DNA from: Rhizobium mesoamericanum STM3625
GTDB taxonomy: Bacteria; Pseudomonadota; Alphaproteobacteria; Rhizobiales; Rhizobiaceae
Reading direction: 5' to 3'
Assembly: GCF_000312665.1 (NCBI RefSeq)
Contig: NZ_HF536772.1
Coordinates: 1,982,647 to 2,046,646, forward strand
Length of the DNA stretch: 64,000 nt
Shown here: positions 35,619 through 43,763 of the stretch, in pieces
Position numbering within the stretch: position 1 is the first letter of the stretch
Layout: every line of letters starts with the position of its first letter
Made by a program: the position numbers and the translations under genes
The notes under the pieces: model-generated
What the model saw: only the letters and a program-made list of their open reading frames with translations
What the model was told of the DNA's origin: nothing
The model's database searches: none

Positions 35619-37115
35619 TTAGCGCGGATAGATCCAGGCGTAGCCGAAGAGGCGTTGGTCTTCAGGTCGCCCGCCAATGTATCCGATGCCAGTGTTTTTG
35701 GTCGTCACTGCCAAGTAGTACGGTCCGAGGTTCTGTTGAATCCAATCAACCAGCGCCGCCGGGAGCGTTGTGCCCTCTTTAGCGGGAAGCCAAACGACCA
35801 GGATTGGCTTTTCCGCGGTCCAATCGTAGTCGATCGTGAGATTGCCGAAAAACGTGCATATCGTCGGAATGCCCGGTAACTGCAATTGCAGATTTCCCGA
35901 CGCTAACCAGCCATCAGTCAGCACCAGTCCAGGGCGCTTGCCTTCCTCTGCAACAACCTTGCTGACAAATTCCGCGTAAGGCGCGTTGTAGGCCTCCGGT
36001 CGGCCGAAAAGCGTCGGCATGTACGCGCGGACCAGAATCACCGACGGGACAATGACCATCACCGCAAGTGGCACAACCAGGAACCGTCGCGCGAAAACGT
36101 CTGCTCGAATACCCCGTGCTTGCATTTTCAGGCAAAACGCGATCGGCATCAGAAACAGGAAGGGCAACACCCAGCGATCACGCATGGACGTTATGCCGAT
36201 GGCGAAAACCAACACCAGGACCTGCAGACCAATCGCCAGGAATACGGTGTCGAAAAAATGAGCCCAGGCGGTCGTCGGTCGTAGATTGCGGAGAAACGAC
36301 TTGCCGAAGATGATCGCATAAACCGCAACCAGAGGCGCCATGATGACGAGAACCTGCCCGATGAATTCAGTCGGGCCCTTGACCAGCTTGGCGAAGGCGC
36401 CGGTTGGCGCTTCTTGCGCCATCGTATCGAGCGTGCGGTTTGCGGCAAGACTGAAATTGTCGAGCAGCCAAAGACCATGCGGCAGGAAGAGCAGCACCGC
36501 GATAACGAGCGACAACAGGAAGCGACGGTCGAGCAGCCGCTTCAGTCCGTCCGGATGTAAAAACACTGCAATGAATGCTGCAAATACAACGAGAGTGAAG
36601 TTGTACTTCGTCAACATACCAAGGCCGAGCGTAATCCCGATCATCACGTATGAGAACAACGAAGGCATCTTCAGCGTCCTGATGATGCTGTAGAGAAGCA
36701 GGTTGATCATCAGCATCTGGGCGACCGTGTGGGTCAGATCCCTTTGTGCCTGCCAGAACACCTGCGGAATGGTGAACAGCGAAAGCGTCGCGATGGCCGC
36801 AAACATACGGTCATCGAGCACCAGTTTCGCGAGTTTGTAGTAGCTCAGGAAAACAAGAAACAGGACCAGGTTCTTGGCCGCGGCAATCGTTGCGATCGAC
36901 AGACCGAACACGGATACGATCACGGCCTGGAACCAGTTATAGAGCGGTGGCTGGGTGTCGTAGCCGACCACAAGCCATTGCGAAAAGAACGCTTGCTGGG
37001 ATTCGTCCATTCGCAGGCCGTTTGGCACGAGCAGGCGAACGATAAAGCTGATTACGAAATATGCCGCCAGCAGTAGGACAACAGTGTCCGGCTTGCGAGC
37101 AAGCAGATTACGCAT
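35619..37115 (-). CDS. ArnT-like membrane glycosyltransferase (GT39/GT83), lipid-linked sugar donor
   Basis: About 498 residues, some 11-12 helices. The periplasmic first loop carries LRMDESQQAFFSQW, an acidic pair like the catalytic DE of PMT/ArnT enzymes that take sugar from a polyprenyl phosphate. The start ATG 37115 overlaps the stop of the GT2 gene as AATGCGTAA; a start at 37127 is possible. The pairing with a GT2 polyprenyl-phosphate synthase resembles rgtC-rgtE of R. leguminosarum, which add galacturonic acid to the lipopolysaccharide core. I could not establish orthology. Confidence 0.85.
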   Translation of the reverse strand: MRNLLARKPDTVVLLLAAYFVISFIVRLLVPNGLRMDESQQAFFSQWLVVGYDTQPPLYNWFQAVIVSVFGLSIATIAAAKNLVLFLVFLSYYKLAKLVLDDRMFAAIATLSLFTIPQVFWQAQRDLTHTVAQMLMINLLLYSIIRTLKMPSLFSYVMIGITLGLGMLTKYNFTLVVFAAFIAVFLHPDGLKRLLDRRFLLSLVIAVLLFLPHGLWLLDNFSLAANRTLDTMAQEAPTGAFAKLVKGPTEFIGQVLVIMAPLVAVYAIIFGKSFLRNLRPTTAWAHFFDTVFLAIGLQVLVLVFAIGITSMRDRWVLPFLFLMPIAFCLKMQARGIRADVFARRFLVVPLAVMVIVPSVILVRAYMPTLFGRPEAYNAPYAEFVSKVVAEEGKRPGLVLTDGWLASGNLQLQLPGIPTICTFFGNLTIDYDWTAEKPILVVWLPAKEGTTLPAALVDWIQQNLGPYYLAVTTKNTGIGYIGGRPEDQRLFGYAWIYPR

Positions 37116-38130
37116 TCTCGCTTCCATCAAAGATTTGGCGGATGATGTAGTTCGGTGACGTGTCGTCGCGGTAGTAGGTGCGCGCGATCATTTCGGCGAG
37201 GATGCCAGTCGTGATCAGTTGGACCGAGGAGAGCATGAAGACGATGCCGACCATCAACAGTGGACGCGTGCCGATATCGTTCCCCATGATGAACTTGTCG
37301 AAGAACAGGTAAATCATCACGAGGATCGAGATTGCACCGAGACCAAGGCCCAGTGAGCCGAAGAAGTGCCCTGGCCGTGCCTTATATCGCATGAAGAACA
37401 TCACTGAAAGCAGGTCGAGGATCACGCGGAAGGTGCGCGAGATGCCGTACTTGGACTGGCCATGCTGACGGGCGTGGTGGCTCACGACCATTTCGCCGAT
37501 GCGAGAGCTTGGCACGACGCCAGCGACCCAGGCCGGGATAAAACGGTGCATTTCGCCCATCAGCTTCACCTGCTTGATGATCGAGGCACGATAGATCTTA
37601 AGGCTGCAGCCGTAATCGTGCAGCTTCACGCCGGTAATGCGTCCGATCAGGTAGTTGGCGCACCATGATGGGATCTTGCGCAAAAGGAGGCCGTCTTGCC
37701 GGTTCTTGCGCCAGCCGACCAGAAGATCGAGCTGCCGGCGCTCAAGTTCGGCGACCATCGAGGGAATATCCTTTGGATCGTTCTGCAGGTCGCCGTCCAT
37801 CGTGGCGATCAATCGGCCCGTGGCGGCATCGATGCCTGCCTGCATGGCGGCCGTCTGGCCGAAGTTGCGCTGCAGTTCGACAATCCTAAGGGTAAGACCC
37901 TCGCGGCCGATATGCTTGCGTGCGTTCGCCAAGGTGGCATCCGTGCTACCATCATCGACTAGAATAAGCTCCCAGCGATCGGAGTAACCTGCCATCGCCG
38001 AGCAGATACGATCGACAAGGGGGCCAACGCTCTCTTCCTCGTTGAAGACGGGTACCACCAGCGACAATTCGACCGGCCGCGTTGCTTCCACCGAGCTTTG
38101 ACGCGAGTCTACCGTTGTCTGCACGTTCAA
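37108..38130 (-). CDS. GT2 polyprenyl-phosphate glycosyltransferase (ArnC/DPM-like)
   Basis: 340 residues. GT-A domain with LVVPVFNEEESV, LVDDGSTDAT and DGDLQNDPKDIP (nucleotide-sugar and metal binding), the GT2 arginine-rich loop RKNRQDGLLLRKIPSW, then two membrane helices near 240-310 that hold it in the inner membrane. It would make dodecaprenyl- or undecaprenyl-phosphate-sugar for the ArnT-like enzyme encoded immediately downstream and overlapping by about eight bases. Compare RgtE, the Dod-P-GalA synthase of R. leguminosarum. Confidence 0.9.
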   Translation of the reverse strand: MNVQTTVDSRQSSVEATRPVELSLVVPVFNEEESVGPLVDRICSAMAGYSDRWELILVDDGSTDATLANARKHIGREGLTLRIVELQRNFGQTAAMQAGIDAATGRLIATMDGDLQNDPKDIPSMVAELERRQLDLLVGWRKNRQDGLLLRKIPSWCANYLIGRITGVKLHDYGCSLKIYRASIIKQVKLMGEMHRFIPAWVAGVVPSSRIGEMVVSHHARQHGQSKYGISRTFRVILDLLSVMFFMRYKARPGHFFGSLGLGLGAISILVMIYLFFDKFIMGNDIGTRPLLMVGIVFMLSSVQLITTGILAEMIARTYYRDDTSPNYIIRQIFDGSENA

Positions 38131-38193
38131 TTTCTCCTACAAGGCCGACGGCCGCATGCGGCATTCGCCGCGATAGTCAGGAAAGCCTACTAT

Positions 38194-39156
38194 ATGAAGT
38201 TTCCGGTTGTTGCCAGCCGACAATCCTGGTTTATCCGCAATCGAATGACGCTGCTGACAGTAGTGATCGTTGCGGCTTATGCGCTTTTCATCCAGTGGTT
38301 CTGGGGCTGGCCGGTCATTCTTGGACAATGGGCGGACGTGGGCGCAATCCCGGTTGTTGGTGCTTTGGTTCTGCTAACCAGCACCTACTTCCTCAGGACC
38401 TGGCGGATCTACGACTATTTCCCGCGTGAGACTTCGGGGCGCTTCACAGTGCTTTTCCGGGTTACGCAGATACATAATCTTCTGAACATCATGTTGCCGT
38501 TTCGAACGGGCGAGACCAGCTTTCCGGTCTTGATGCGTACCGAGTTCGGTATCCCGTTGGCGCGCGGCACGTCTGCGCTCCTCGTCATGCGCATGCTTGA
38601 CCTGCACGCTTTGCTTGCGGCCGCTGGCATAGGCTTTGCGATTGCATCAAAAGACAAGATCATCGCATGGGTCGCCTGGAGTGCCTTCCTAGCGCTGCCC
38701 GTGGTCGCTTTTGCTTTCAGGCGGCCGCTGTTGCTGCTGGCAAGCAAGCTTCTGCCGGCCAAGGCTCAGAAGCTCGTAATCGAAATCGAGAGGGGACTCC
38801 CAATAGATGCAGCGGCCTTTACACGCGCCTGGGCGATGACAATCATCAATTGGCTCGTCAAGGTGCTGGTCCTTGCTTGGGCCCTCAACCTCATGGGTGT
38901 TTTTCCGATGGCTGCAAGCTTCGGTGGGGCGCTTGGCGGCGAGCTCTCTTCGGTGCTCCCGGTGCACGCGCCGGGCGGTGTCGGTACTTATCCGGCCGGA
39001 ATAACCGCCGGTGCAGTGGCCCTTGGCGCATCCAGCGAAAAAGCGGCCCTTGCCACCTTGGCACAGGCCAGTATCAATGCACATCTGCTGATTATCGTTT
39101 CGGCCCTGACGGGCACCGCAATCTCACTGCCGCTCGGCCGCAGCCGAAAGCTCTGA
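38194..39156 (+). CDS. Lysylphosphatidylglycerol-synthase-TM/YbhN-like membrane protein
   Basis: 320 residues, eight or so predicted helices. Contains the family's PGGVGTYPAG near 265 (PGGxG motif of the PF03706 fold) and RTGETSFPVL near 97. ATG 38194 is preceded by AGGAAAG with a nine-base spacer; an earlier in-frame start is not supported. Divergent from the glycosyltransferase operon and sharing its promoter region, so a role with it, for example flipping a lipid-linked sugar or substrate, is plausible but inferred. Its 3' end overlaps the convergent sigma gene by 33 bases. Confidence 0.85.
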   Translation: MKFPVVASRQSWFIRNRMTLLTVVIVAAYALFIQWFWGWPVILGQWADVGAIPVVGALVLLTSTYFLRTWRIYDYFPRETSGRFTVLFRVTQIHNLLNIMLPFRTGETSFPVLMRTEFGIPLARGTSALLVMRMLDLHALLAAAGIGFAIASKDKIIAWVAWSAFLALPVVAFAFRRPLLLLASKLLPAKAQKLVIEIERGLPIDAAAFTRAWAMTIINWLVKVLVLAWALNLMGVFPMAASFGGALGGELSSVLPVHAPGGVGTYPAGITAGAVALGASSEKAALATLAQASINAHLLIIVSALTGTAISLPLGRSRKL

Positions 39157-40368
39157 GATTCTCTTGCGCAGGAAGGCCTGCTCCGGCGCTTGCTGGCACA
39201 GCCTCAACGCTGCCTGGTACGCCGCAATGGCATCTGTTTTCCGCCCCATTCGCCTCAGAAAATCGGCACGGGCTGAGTGTGCCAGGTGGTAGCTCTCCAG
39301 TTCTCCAGTCTGCAGGATCGCATCAACGAGCTGCAGGCCCCTTTCTGCTCCATCCACCATCGCCACCGCGACTGCTCTATTGAGTTGCGCGATCGGCGAT
39401 GACTGAGCAGCAAGCAACAGATCATAATAGCTGACGATGCGTTTCCAGTCCGTCTCCTCCGGTGTCGCTGCCCGCGCGTGCTCTGCGGCTATGGCAGCCT
39501 GCAGCGTATAGATGCCGACCTCCCCAGTTCTCAGGGCGCCGTCAAGGCGTGCTAGACCTTCGCTGATCTTTTGCCGATCCCAAAGCTTGCGATCCTGATC
39601 GGCCAGCAGAATGAGACCTCCCTCTGGGCCTCGCCTGGCGGCACGGCGCGAATCCTGCAGCAAGAGGAGTGCAAGCAGCCCGGATACGTCAGGATGCGGC
39701 AGTAGACCCGCAAGCAGCCGTATGAGGCGGATGGCTTCCGAGATGAGGTCGGCTCGCACGACCTCTTCGCCTGAGGATGCGGAATAACCTTCGTTGAAGA
39801 CGAGGTAGATGACATGCAGTACCCGGTCCAACCGTTCTGGCAGCTCGTCCGCCTCGGGAACCTCGTAGGGAATTTTCGCCGTACGGATCTTGGTCTTTGC
39901 ACGCACGATGCGTTGCGCCACAGTCGGCGCGGGTACGAGAAACGCGTGTGCGATCTCCTCGGTCGTAAGCCCACATATCTCCCGAAGTGCCATCGCCATC
40001 TGTGCGTCGGCCGGTATGGCCGGATGGCAGCAAGTGAAGATCAGGCGGAGCATGTCGTCTTCGATCAGGTCCACGTTACCGATCTCCGTTTCGTCGAAAG
40101 ATCCGTATAGACTTTCCTCGATATCCTTCACCGACTTATCAAACCGTGACCGACGCCTAATGTGGTCGATCGCGCGAAACCGTCCGGCGGAAACAAGCCA
40201 GCCGAAGGGATTTGCCGGAATACCATCGCGCGGCCACGCACGAGCGGCGGCGGCAAACGCGTCATGCAACGCTTCCTCAGCCCTGTCGAAGTCGCCGAGG
40301 AGGCGGATGAGCGTCGCAAGGACTCGGCGAGACTGCGTTCGGTAGATGTCCTCAATCAGACGTTCCAA
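39124..40368 (-). CDS. ECF42-type RNA polymerase sigma factor with C-terminal TPR domain
   Basis: 414 residues, far longer than a minimal ECF sigma. Region 2 (RVLATLIRLLGDFDRAEEALHDAF to DHIRRRSRFD, about 14-85), region 4 (AMALREICGLTTEEIAHAFLV then VAQRIVRAKTKIR, about 115-165) and a helical DUF6596/TPR extension (about 180-410). TTG 40368 is the start, with GGAG seven bases upstream, three bases after the preceding stop. Last gene of a four-gene operon with three DGPF proteins, the diagnostic ECF42 context. There is no anti-sigma gene; the C-terminal domain is thought to control activity in this group. Confidence 0.93.
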   Translation of the reverse strand: MERLIEDIYRTQSRRVLATLIRLLGDFDRAEEALHDAFAAAARAWPRDGIPANPFGWLVSAGRFRAIDHIRRRSRFDKSVKDIEESLYGSFDETEIGNVDLIEDDMLRLIFTCCHPAIPADAQMAMALREICGLTTEEIAHAFLVPAPTVAQRIVRAKTKIRTAKIPYEVPEADELPERLDRVLHVIYLVFNEGYSASSGEEVVRADLISEAIRLIRLLAGLLPHPDVSGLLALLLLQDSRRAARRGPEGGLILLADQDRKLWDRQKISEGLARLDGALRTGEVGIYTLQAAIAAEHARAATPEETDWKRIVSYYDLLLAAQSSPIAQLNRAVAVAMVDGAERGLQLVDAILQTGELESYHLAHSARADFLRRMGRKTDAIAAYQAALRLCQQAPEQAFLRKRISELSAAAERQ

Positions 40369-40371
40369 GGG

Positions 40372-40731
40372 TTACTCCGGTAGAGTCAAAATCCGCACCG
40401 GGCGGACTTCCACAGCTCCAATTCGGGCGCAGGGAATTCCAGCGGCAATAGCTTTTGCCTCATTCATGTCAGATGCATCGATAACGTAGATGCCGGCCAG
40501 ATGCTCTTTCGTTTCGACATATGGGCCGTCCGTCACGCTAATCTCGTTGTTGCGCACCCGAAGGACGACAGCCTTGTCTGGCGCTTCGAGAGCATCGGCA
40601 TGGATCAGCGTGCCACGATCACGCAAGCCTTCGTCGAAGCTGAAATGGGCGCGAACAACGGCTTCGGTTTCGGCCGGAGTCTGACGACCGTCAACATCAG
40701 CGGAATTGAAGATCAGGCAAACATAGCGCAT
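40372..40731 (-). CDS. YCII/DGPF-domain protein, third of three
   Basis: 119 residues, alpha/beta ferredoxin-like fold. Opens MRYVCLIFN and carries the DGP motif as SVTDGPYVETKEHLAGIYVID. The function of DGPF proteins is unknown; they co-occur with ECF42 sigma factors and are thought to be co-regulated with them. GGGAG seven bases before the ATG; three bases to each neighbour in the operon. Most divergent of the three copies: DGPY rather than DGPF. Confidence 0.88.
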   Translation of the reverse strand: MRYVCLIFNSADVDGRQTPAETEAVVRAHFSFDEGLRDRGTLIHADALEAPDKAVVLRVRNNEISVTDGPYVETKEHLAGIYVIDASDMNEAKAIAAGIPCARIGAVEVRPVRILTLPE

Positions 40732-40734
40732 GGG

Positions 40735-41094
40735 TTATCTCCCGTCCTTGATGGAATAGCCGGGACGGATCTCGATCGAGGCGTACTTTAGTATAGGAAG
40801 CGTGGAGACGATCGTCTTGGCTTCTTCCATATCGGCTGCTTCGATCAGTATGAAGCCGCCGAGGTGCTCCTTGATTTCGGCGAAAGGACCGTCGGTTGCC
40901 GTGGTGACGCCTTGCTTGATACGAAGCGTTACGGCCGTTTCGGGCGCGCGCAACGCAAGCGCGGCCTGGAAGACACCACGCTCCTCCCAGTAATTGTCGC
41001 TCACGATGCACTCCTGTGTCAGAGCATCCCACTCCTCCTGCGGTACGAGCTTGCTCTTTTCAGTGTCGAACCAAATCTGGCAGAGATATTTCAT
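40735..41094 (-). CDS. YCII/DGPF-domain protein, second of three
   Basis: 119 residues. MKYLCQIWFD opening and TTATDGPFAEIKEHLGGFILIE core. ATG 41094 is set by GGGAG six bases upstream; the frame is open further but that part is not family-like. It ends three bases before the next copy. Tandem duplication with the neighbouring copies is clear from the aligned core motifs. Confidence 0.88.
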   Translation of the reverse strand: MKYLCQIWFDTEKSKLVPQEEWDALTQECIVSDNYWEERGVFQAALALRAPETAVTLRIKQGVTTATDGPFAEIKEHLGGFILIEAADMEEAKTIVSTLPILKYASIEIRPGYSIKDGR

Positions 41095-41104
41095 GACGTC
41101 TCCC

Positions 41105-41464
41105 TCAGGTGTGAACTGGAATATCGTAGATCGGTCTAACTTCGATTGAGCCGAGTTTCGCGAGTGGGATGCCGGCGGCAACGCGAATGGCATCATTCAG
41201 ATCTTTCGCATCGATGAGAATGAAGCCGCCGAGCTGTTCTTTTGTTTCTGCAAAGGGGCCGTCCGTCACCGACATTTCCCCGTTGCGAACGCGGACAGTG
41301 ATGGCGCTCTTCGGTGATTGTAGCGCGTGGGCGGTAAGCATGTGACCGCTGGCGACCAGATCATCGTCGTAGTCAAGGGACGCTCTGTCGAGGCTCCTTT
41401 TCTCGTCATCGGTCATGGCCTCAAGCGTCGCAGGCTCGAACCACACTTGGCAGAGATACTTCAT
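41105..41464 (-). CDS. YCII/DGPF-domain protein, first of three and first gene of the ECF42 operon
   Basis: 119 residues. MKYLCQVWFEP opening and SVTDGPFAETKEQLGGFILID core, with the ending IEVRPIYDI shared by the other copies. ATG 41464 has GGGGAG six bases upstream, and the operon promoter lies 33-59 bases upstream. The next gene follows after 10 bases. Confidence 0.88.
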   Translation of the reverse strand: MKYLCQVWFEPATLEAMTDDEKRSLDRASLDYDDDLVASGHMLTAHALQSPKSAITVRVRNGEMSVTDGPFAETKEQLGGFILIDAKDLNDAIRVAAGIPLAKLGSIEVRPIYDIPVHT

Positions 41465-41496
41465 CGTTGGCTCCCCGTTGGCGGCATCAATCATTG

Positions 41497-41523
41497 GACG
41501 AGCAGCCTAGGGGGATTTCGACA
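41497..41523 (-). promoter_or_regulatory. ECF42-type autoregulatory promoter TGTCGA-N17-CGTC
   Basis: On the minus strand TGTCGA occupies 41523-41518 and CGTC 41500-41497, separated by 17 bases. The published ECF42 promoter (Streptomyces) has TGTCGA at -35 and CGA/TC at -10. The predicted transcript would begin about 25-30 bases before the first DGPF start, leaving just enough leader for its ribosome-binding site. Confidence 0.75.
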
Positions 41524-41611
41524 GCAAGCGAATAAATCTTTTTGCGTGAGTTTGCGTCGAAACGAGCCGGCCCGCTTCGACAAAGGTCGTCAACAACATG
41601 GAGTGACGACA

Positions 41612-41833
41612 ATGAATCTTTTCGAGATTGCGCTGGCGAATTGCATCAGAGAAAGTCGCCAAGAGAATAGGCAGCGTCATTGGGCCGATACGACGCCGTC
41701 AACGACGCGGGCCATGATCACCCGGCTTGCTGCGGTTGCTGTCGTTCTTTCAGTCGCTATCCTGGCGCTGAATACCGAAGGCGAGCGCTACGAGCGGCAA
41801 CTCGCCATCACCGTTGCCGCCACTCGCCAGTAA
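41612..41833 (+). CDS. Small single-pass membrane protein of unknown function
   Basis: 73 residues. A polar N-terminus, one hydrophobic helix (MITRLAAVAVVLSVAILAL, about 36-54) and a charged C-terminus. GGAG stands eight bases before ATG 41612. It lies between the ECF42 operon, from which it diverges, and the convergent amn gene. No family recognised; its regulation by the same stress signal is possible since the two genes share 147 bases of upstream DNA. Confidence 0.55.
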   Translation: MNLFEIALANCIRESRQENRQRHWADTTPSTTRAMITRLAAVAVVLSVAILALNTEGERYERQLAITVAATRQ

Positions 41834-41841
41834 GCAAACGA

Positions 41842-43338
41842 CTATTGGAAGGCTGTTTCGAAGAAGCTCCTGAGCTTGCGAGAATGCAGCGCTTCCGGCG
41901 GCATTGCGGCAAGCTTCTGGATTGCGCGGATGCCGATCTGCAGATGCTGATTGACCTGCGTCCTGTAGAAGGCAGTTGCCATGCCCGGCAGCTTCAATTC
42001 ACCGTGCAGCGGTTTGTCCGATACGCAGAGCAGGGTGCCGTAGGGCACACGGAAACGGAAGCCGTTTGCGGCAATCGTGGCCGACTCCATGTCGAGTGCA
42101 ATGGCGCGAGCCTGGGACAGGCGCTTCACCGGGCCGCGCTGATCGCGCAACTCCCAGTTCCGGTTGTCGATCGTGCCGACCGTGCCGGTGCGCATGATAC
42201 GCTTCAGCTCGAAACCTTCATAACCCGTTACCTCTGCCACGGCCCCCTCAAGGGCGACCTGCACTTCCGCCAGGGCCGGAATGGGCACCCAGACCGGCAG
42301 ATCGTCGTCCAGGACATGGTCTTCGCGCATATATGCGTGTGCCAGGACGTAATCGCCCAGGCGCTGGCTGTTGCGCAGGCCCGCGCAATGGCCGAGCATC
42401 AACCAGGCATGCGGGCGAAGCACGGCCACATGGTCAGTGATCGTCTTGGCGTTGGACGGGCCGACGCCAATATTAATCATCGTGATACCGCCATGTCCCT
42501 TCTTTTTCAGATGGTAGGCAGGCATTTGCGGCAGGCGTGAGAGTGTAATGCCGGTCTCGGGCTGACTGGAACCGGCATACGTGACGATGTTGCCCGGCTC
42601 GACGAAAGCCGTATAGCCATCGCCCCCTTCAGCCATCAGCTTCCGTGCCCAAGTGCAGAACTCGTCGATGTAGAACTGGTAGTTCGTGAACAGTACGAAA
42701 TTCTGGAAGTGCTGAGCGCTGGTCGCGGTGTAATGGGCAAGTCGCGCAAGCGAATAGTCGATACGCTGGGCCGTAAAGGCCGCGAGCGGCGAAGGTTCGC
42801 CCGGCGGGGGAATGTATTCGCCATTTGCGATTTCGTCGTCTGTCGTATTCAGGTCCGGTGTGTCGAACAGGTCGCGCATCGGAATGTCCATGAACGTCGC
42901 GGCTGAAGCCTCGACGTGTGCGCCTTCTCCGAAAGCAAAGTGCAGCGGAATAGGCGTTGTCGATTCAGAGACAATGACAGGAACGCTATGATTTTTCATC
43001 AGCAGACCAAGCTGCTGCTTCAGATAATGCCGAAAGAGCTGCGGTCGAGTGATCGTCGTCGTATAGATTCCAGGCGCGGTGACGTGGCCGTAGGACAGTC
43101 GCGTGTCGATGTGGCCGTAACTGGTCGTCTCGATGCTCACTTGCGGATAGAAGGCGCGATAGCGCGAGGTTGTCGGTGCGCCTTTGGCAAGCCTAGCGAA
43201 GCTATCAATCAGGAAGGTAGTGTTGCGCTCATAGAGTTCCGTCAGAGCATCGACAGCCTTCACCGGATCGTCGAAGGTTTGCGGAGCAAAAGGAGAGGGG
43301 GACGAAATATCGAGAGGGGAAGAGATTCGTTTGTTCAT
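41842..43338 (-). CDS. amn: AMP nucleosidase
   Basis: 498-residue enzyme that splits AMP into adenine and ribose 5-phosphate and so buffers the adenylate pool. The N-terminal AMN domain (to about 190) is followed by the nucleoside phosphorylase fold, with GVGPSNAKTITDHVAVLRPHAWLMLGHCAGL and the C-terminal LDMESATIAANGFRFRVPYGTLLCVSD (purine/ribose binding, Glu and Asp) well preserved. Full length. Convergent, nine bases from the small membrane protein. Confidence 0.96.
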   Translation of the reverse strand: MNKRISSPLDISSPSPFAPQTFDDPVKAVDALTELYERNTTFLIDSFARLAKGAPTTSRYRAFYPQVSIETTSYGHIDTRLSYGHVTAPGIYTTTITRPQLFRHYLKQQLGLLMKNHSVPVIVSESTTPIPLHFAFGEGAHVEASAATFMDIPMRDLFDTPDLNTTDDEIANGEYIPPPGEPSPLAAFTAQRIDYSLARLAHYTATSAQHFQNFVLFTNYQFYIDEFCTWARKLMAEGGDGYTAFVEPGNIVTYAGSSQPETGITLSRLPQMPAYHLKKKGHGGITMINIGVGPSNAKTITDHVAVLRPHAWLMLGHCAGLRNSQRLGDYVLAHAYMREDHVLDDDLPVWVPIPALAEVQVALEGAVAEVTGYEGFELKRIMRTGTVGTIDNRNWELRDQRGPVKRLSQARAIALDMESATIAANGFRFRVPYGTLLCVSDKPLHGELKLPGMATAFYRTQVNQHLQIGIRAIQKLAAMPPEALHSRKLRSFFETAFQ

Positions 43339-43431
43339 GCGCCATTATAGGGTGTTGTTTTTAACAAGCAAACGACGCGGCAGAGAGGATTGCGTAGTTT
43401 TGAACACAGCACATTCAGACGTTCGATCGGG

Positions 43432-43608
43432 TCAGTGGCTTGTTCGGCAGAATGGGCTGGTGGCGTCGAAGCACGTATAGTTGGCTCCGAAGTGAGACTG
43501 TGCGCCGCCCCCTGCGTTCCGATTGACGGCAGCTGAGAAGCTGACGGCAAAGACCGCCGCAAAGAGTGTGATGATGGTGAAACGTCTTGCCAAAATGAGC
43601 ATATCCAT
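43432..43608 (-). CDS. Small exported or membrane-anchored protein of unknown function
   Basis: 58 residues from ATG 43608 (an upstream ATG 43680 adds 24 basic residues). Hydrophobic N-terminal segment IITLFAAVFAVSFSAAV like a signal peptide, then a short Gly/Ser/Thr-rich tail with two cysteines (YTCFDATSPFCRT) that could form a disulfide after export. The ribosome-binding site is poor. Lies between amn and the divergent GST gene. No family recognised. Confidence 0.4.
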   Translation of the reverse strand: MDMLILARRFTIITLFAAVFAVSFSAAVNRNAGGGAQSHFGANYTCFDATSPFCRTSH

Positions 43609-43763
43609 GACTTTGCCCCGGTCTCGCCCTAGCGTTGAGACAGTTTTGCCACGTTGTGGCTGAACCAGTGCTGAGATCATGGTTCATCAGGCGTTCAGGA
43701 AGCCGGGCAGCTTGAAGCGTGGCCGCCGCTTATTATCTCTGTAGTCCCCAAAGGAGATTTTTC

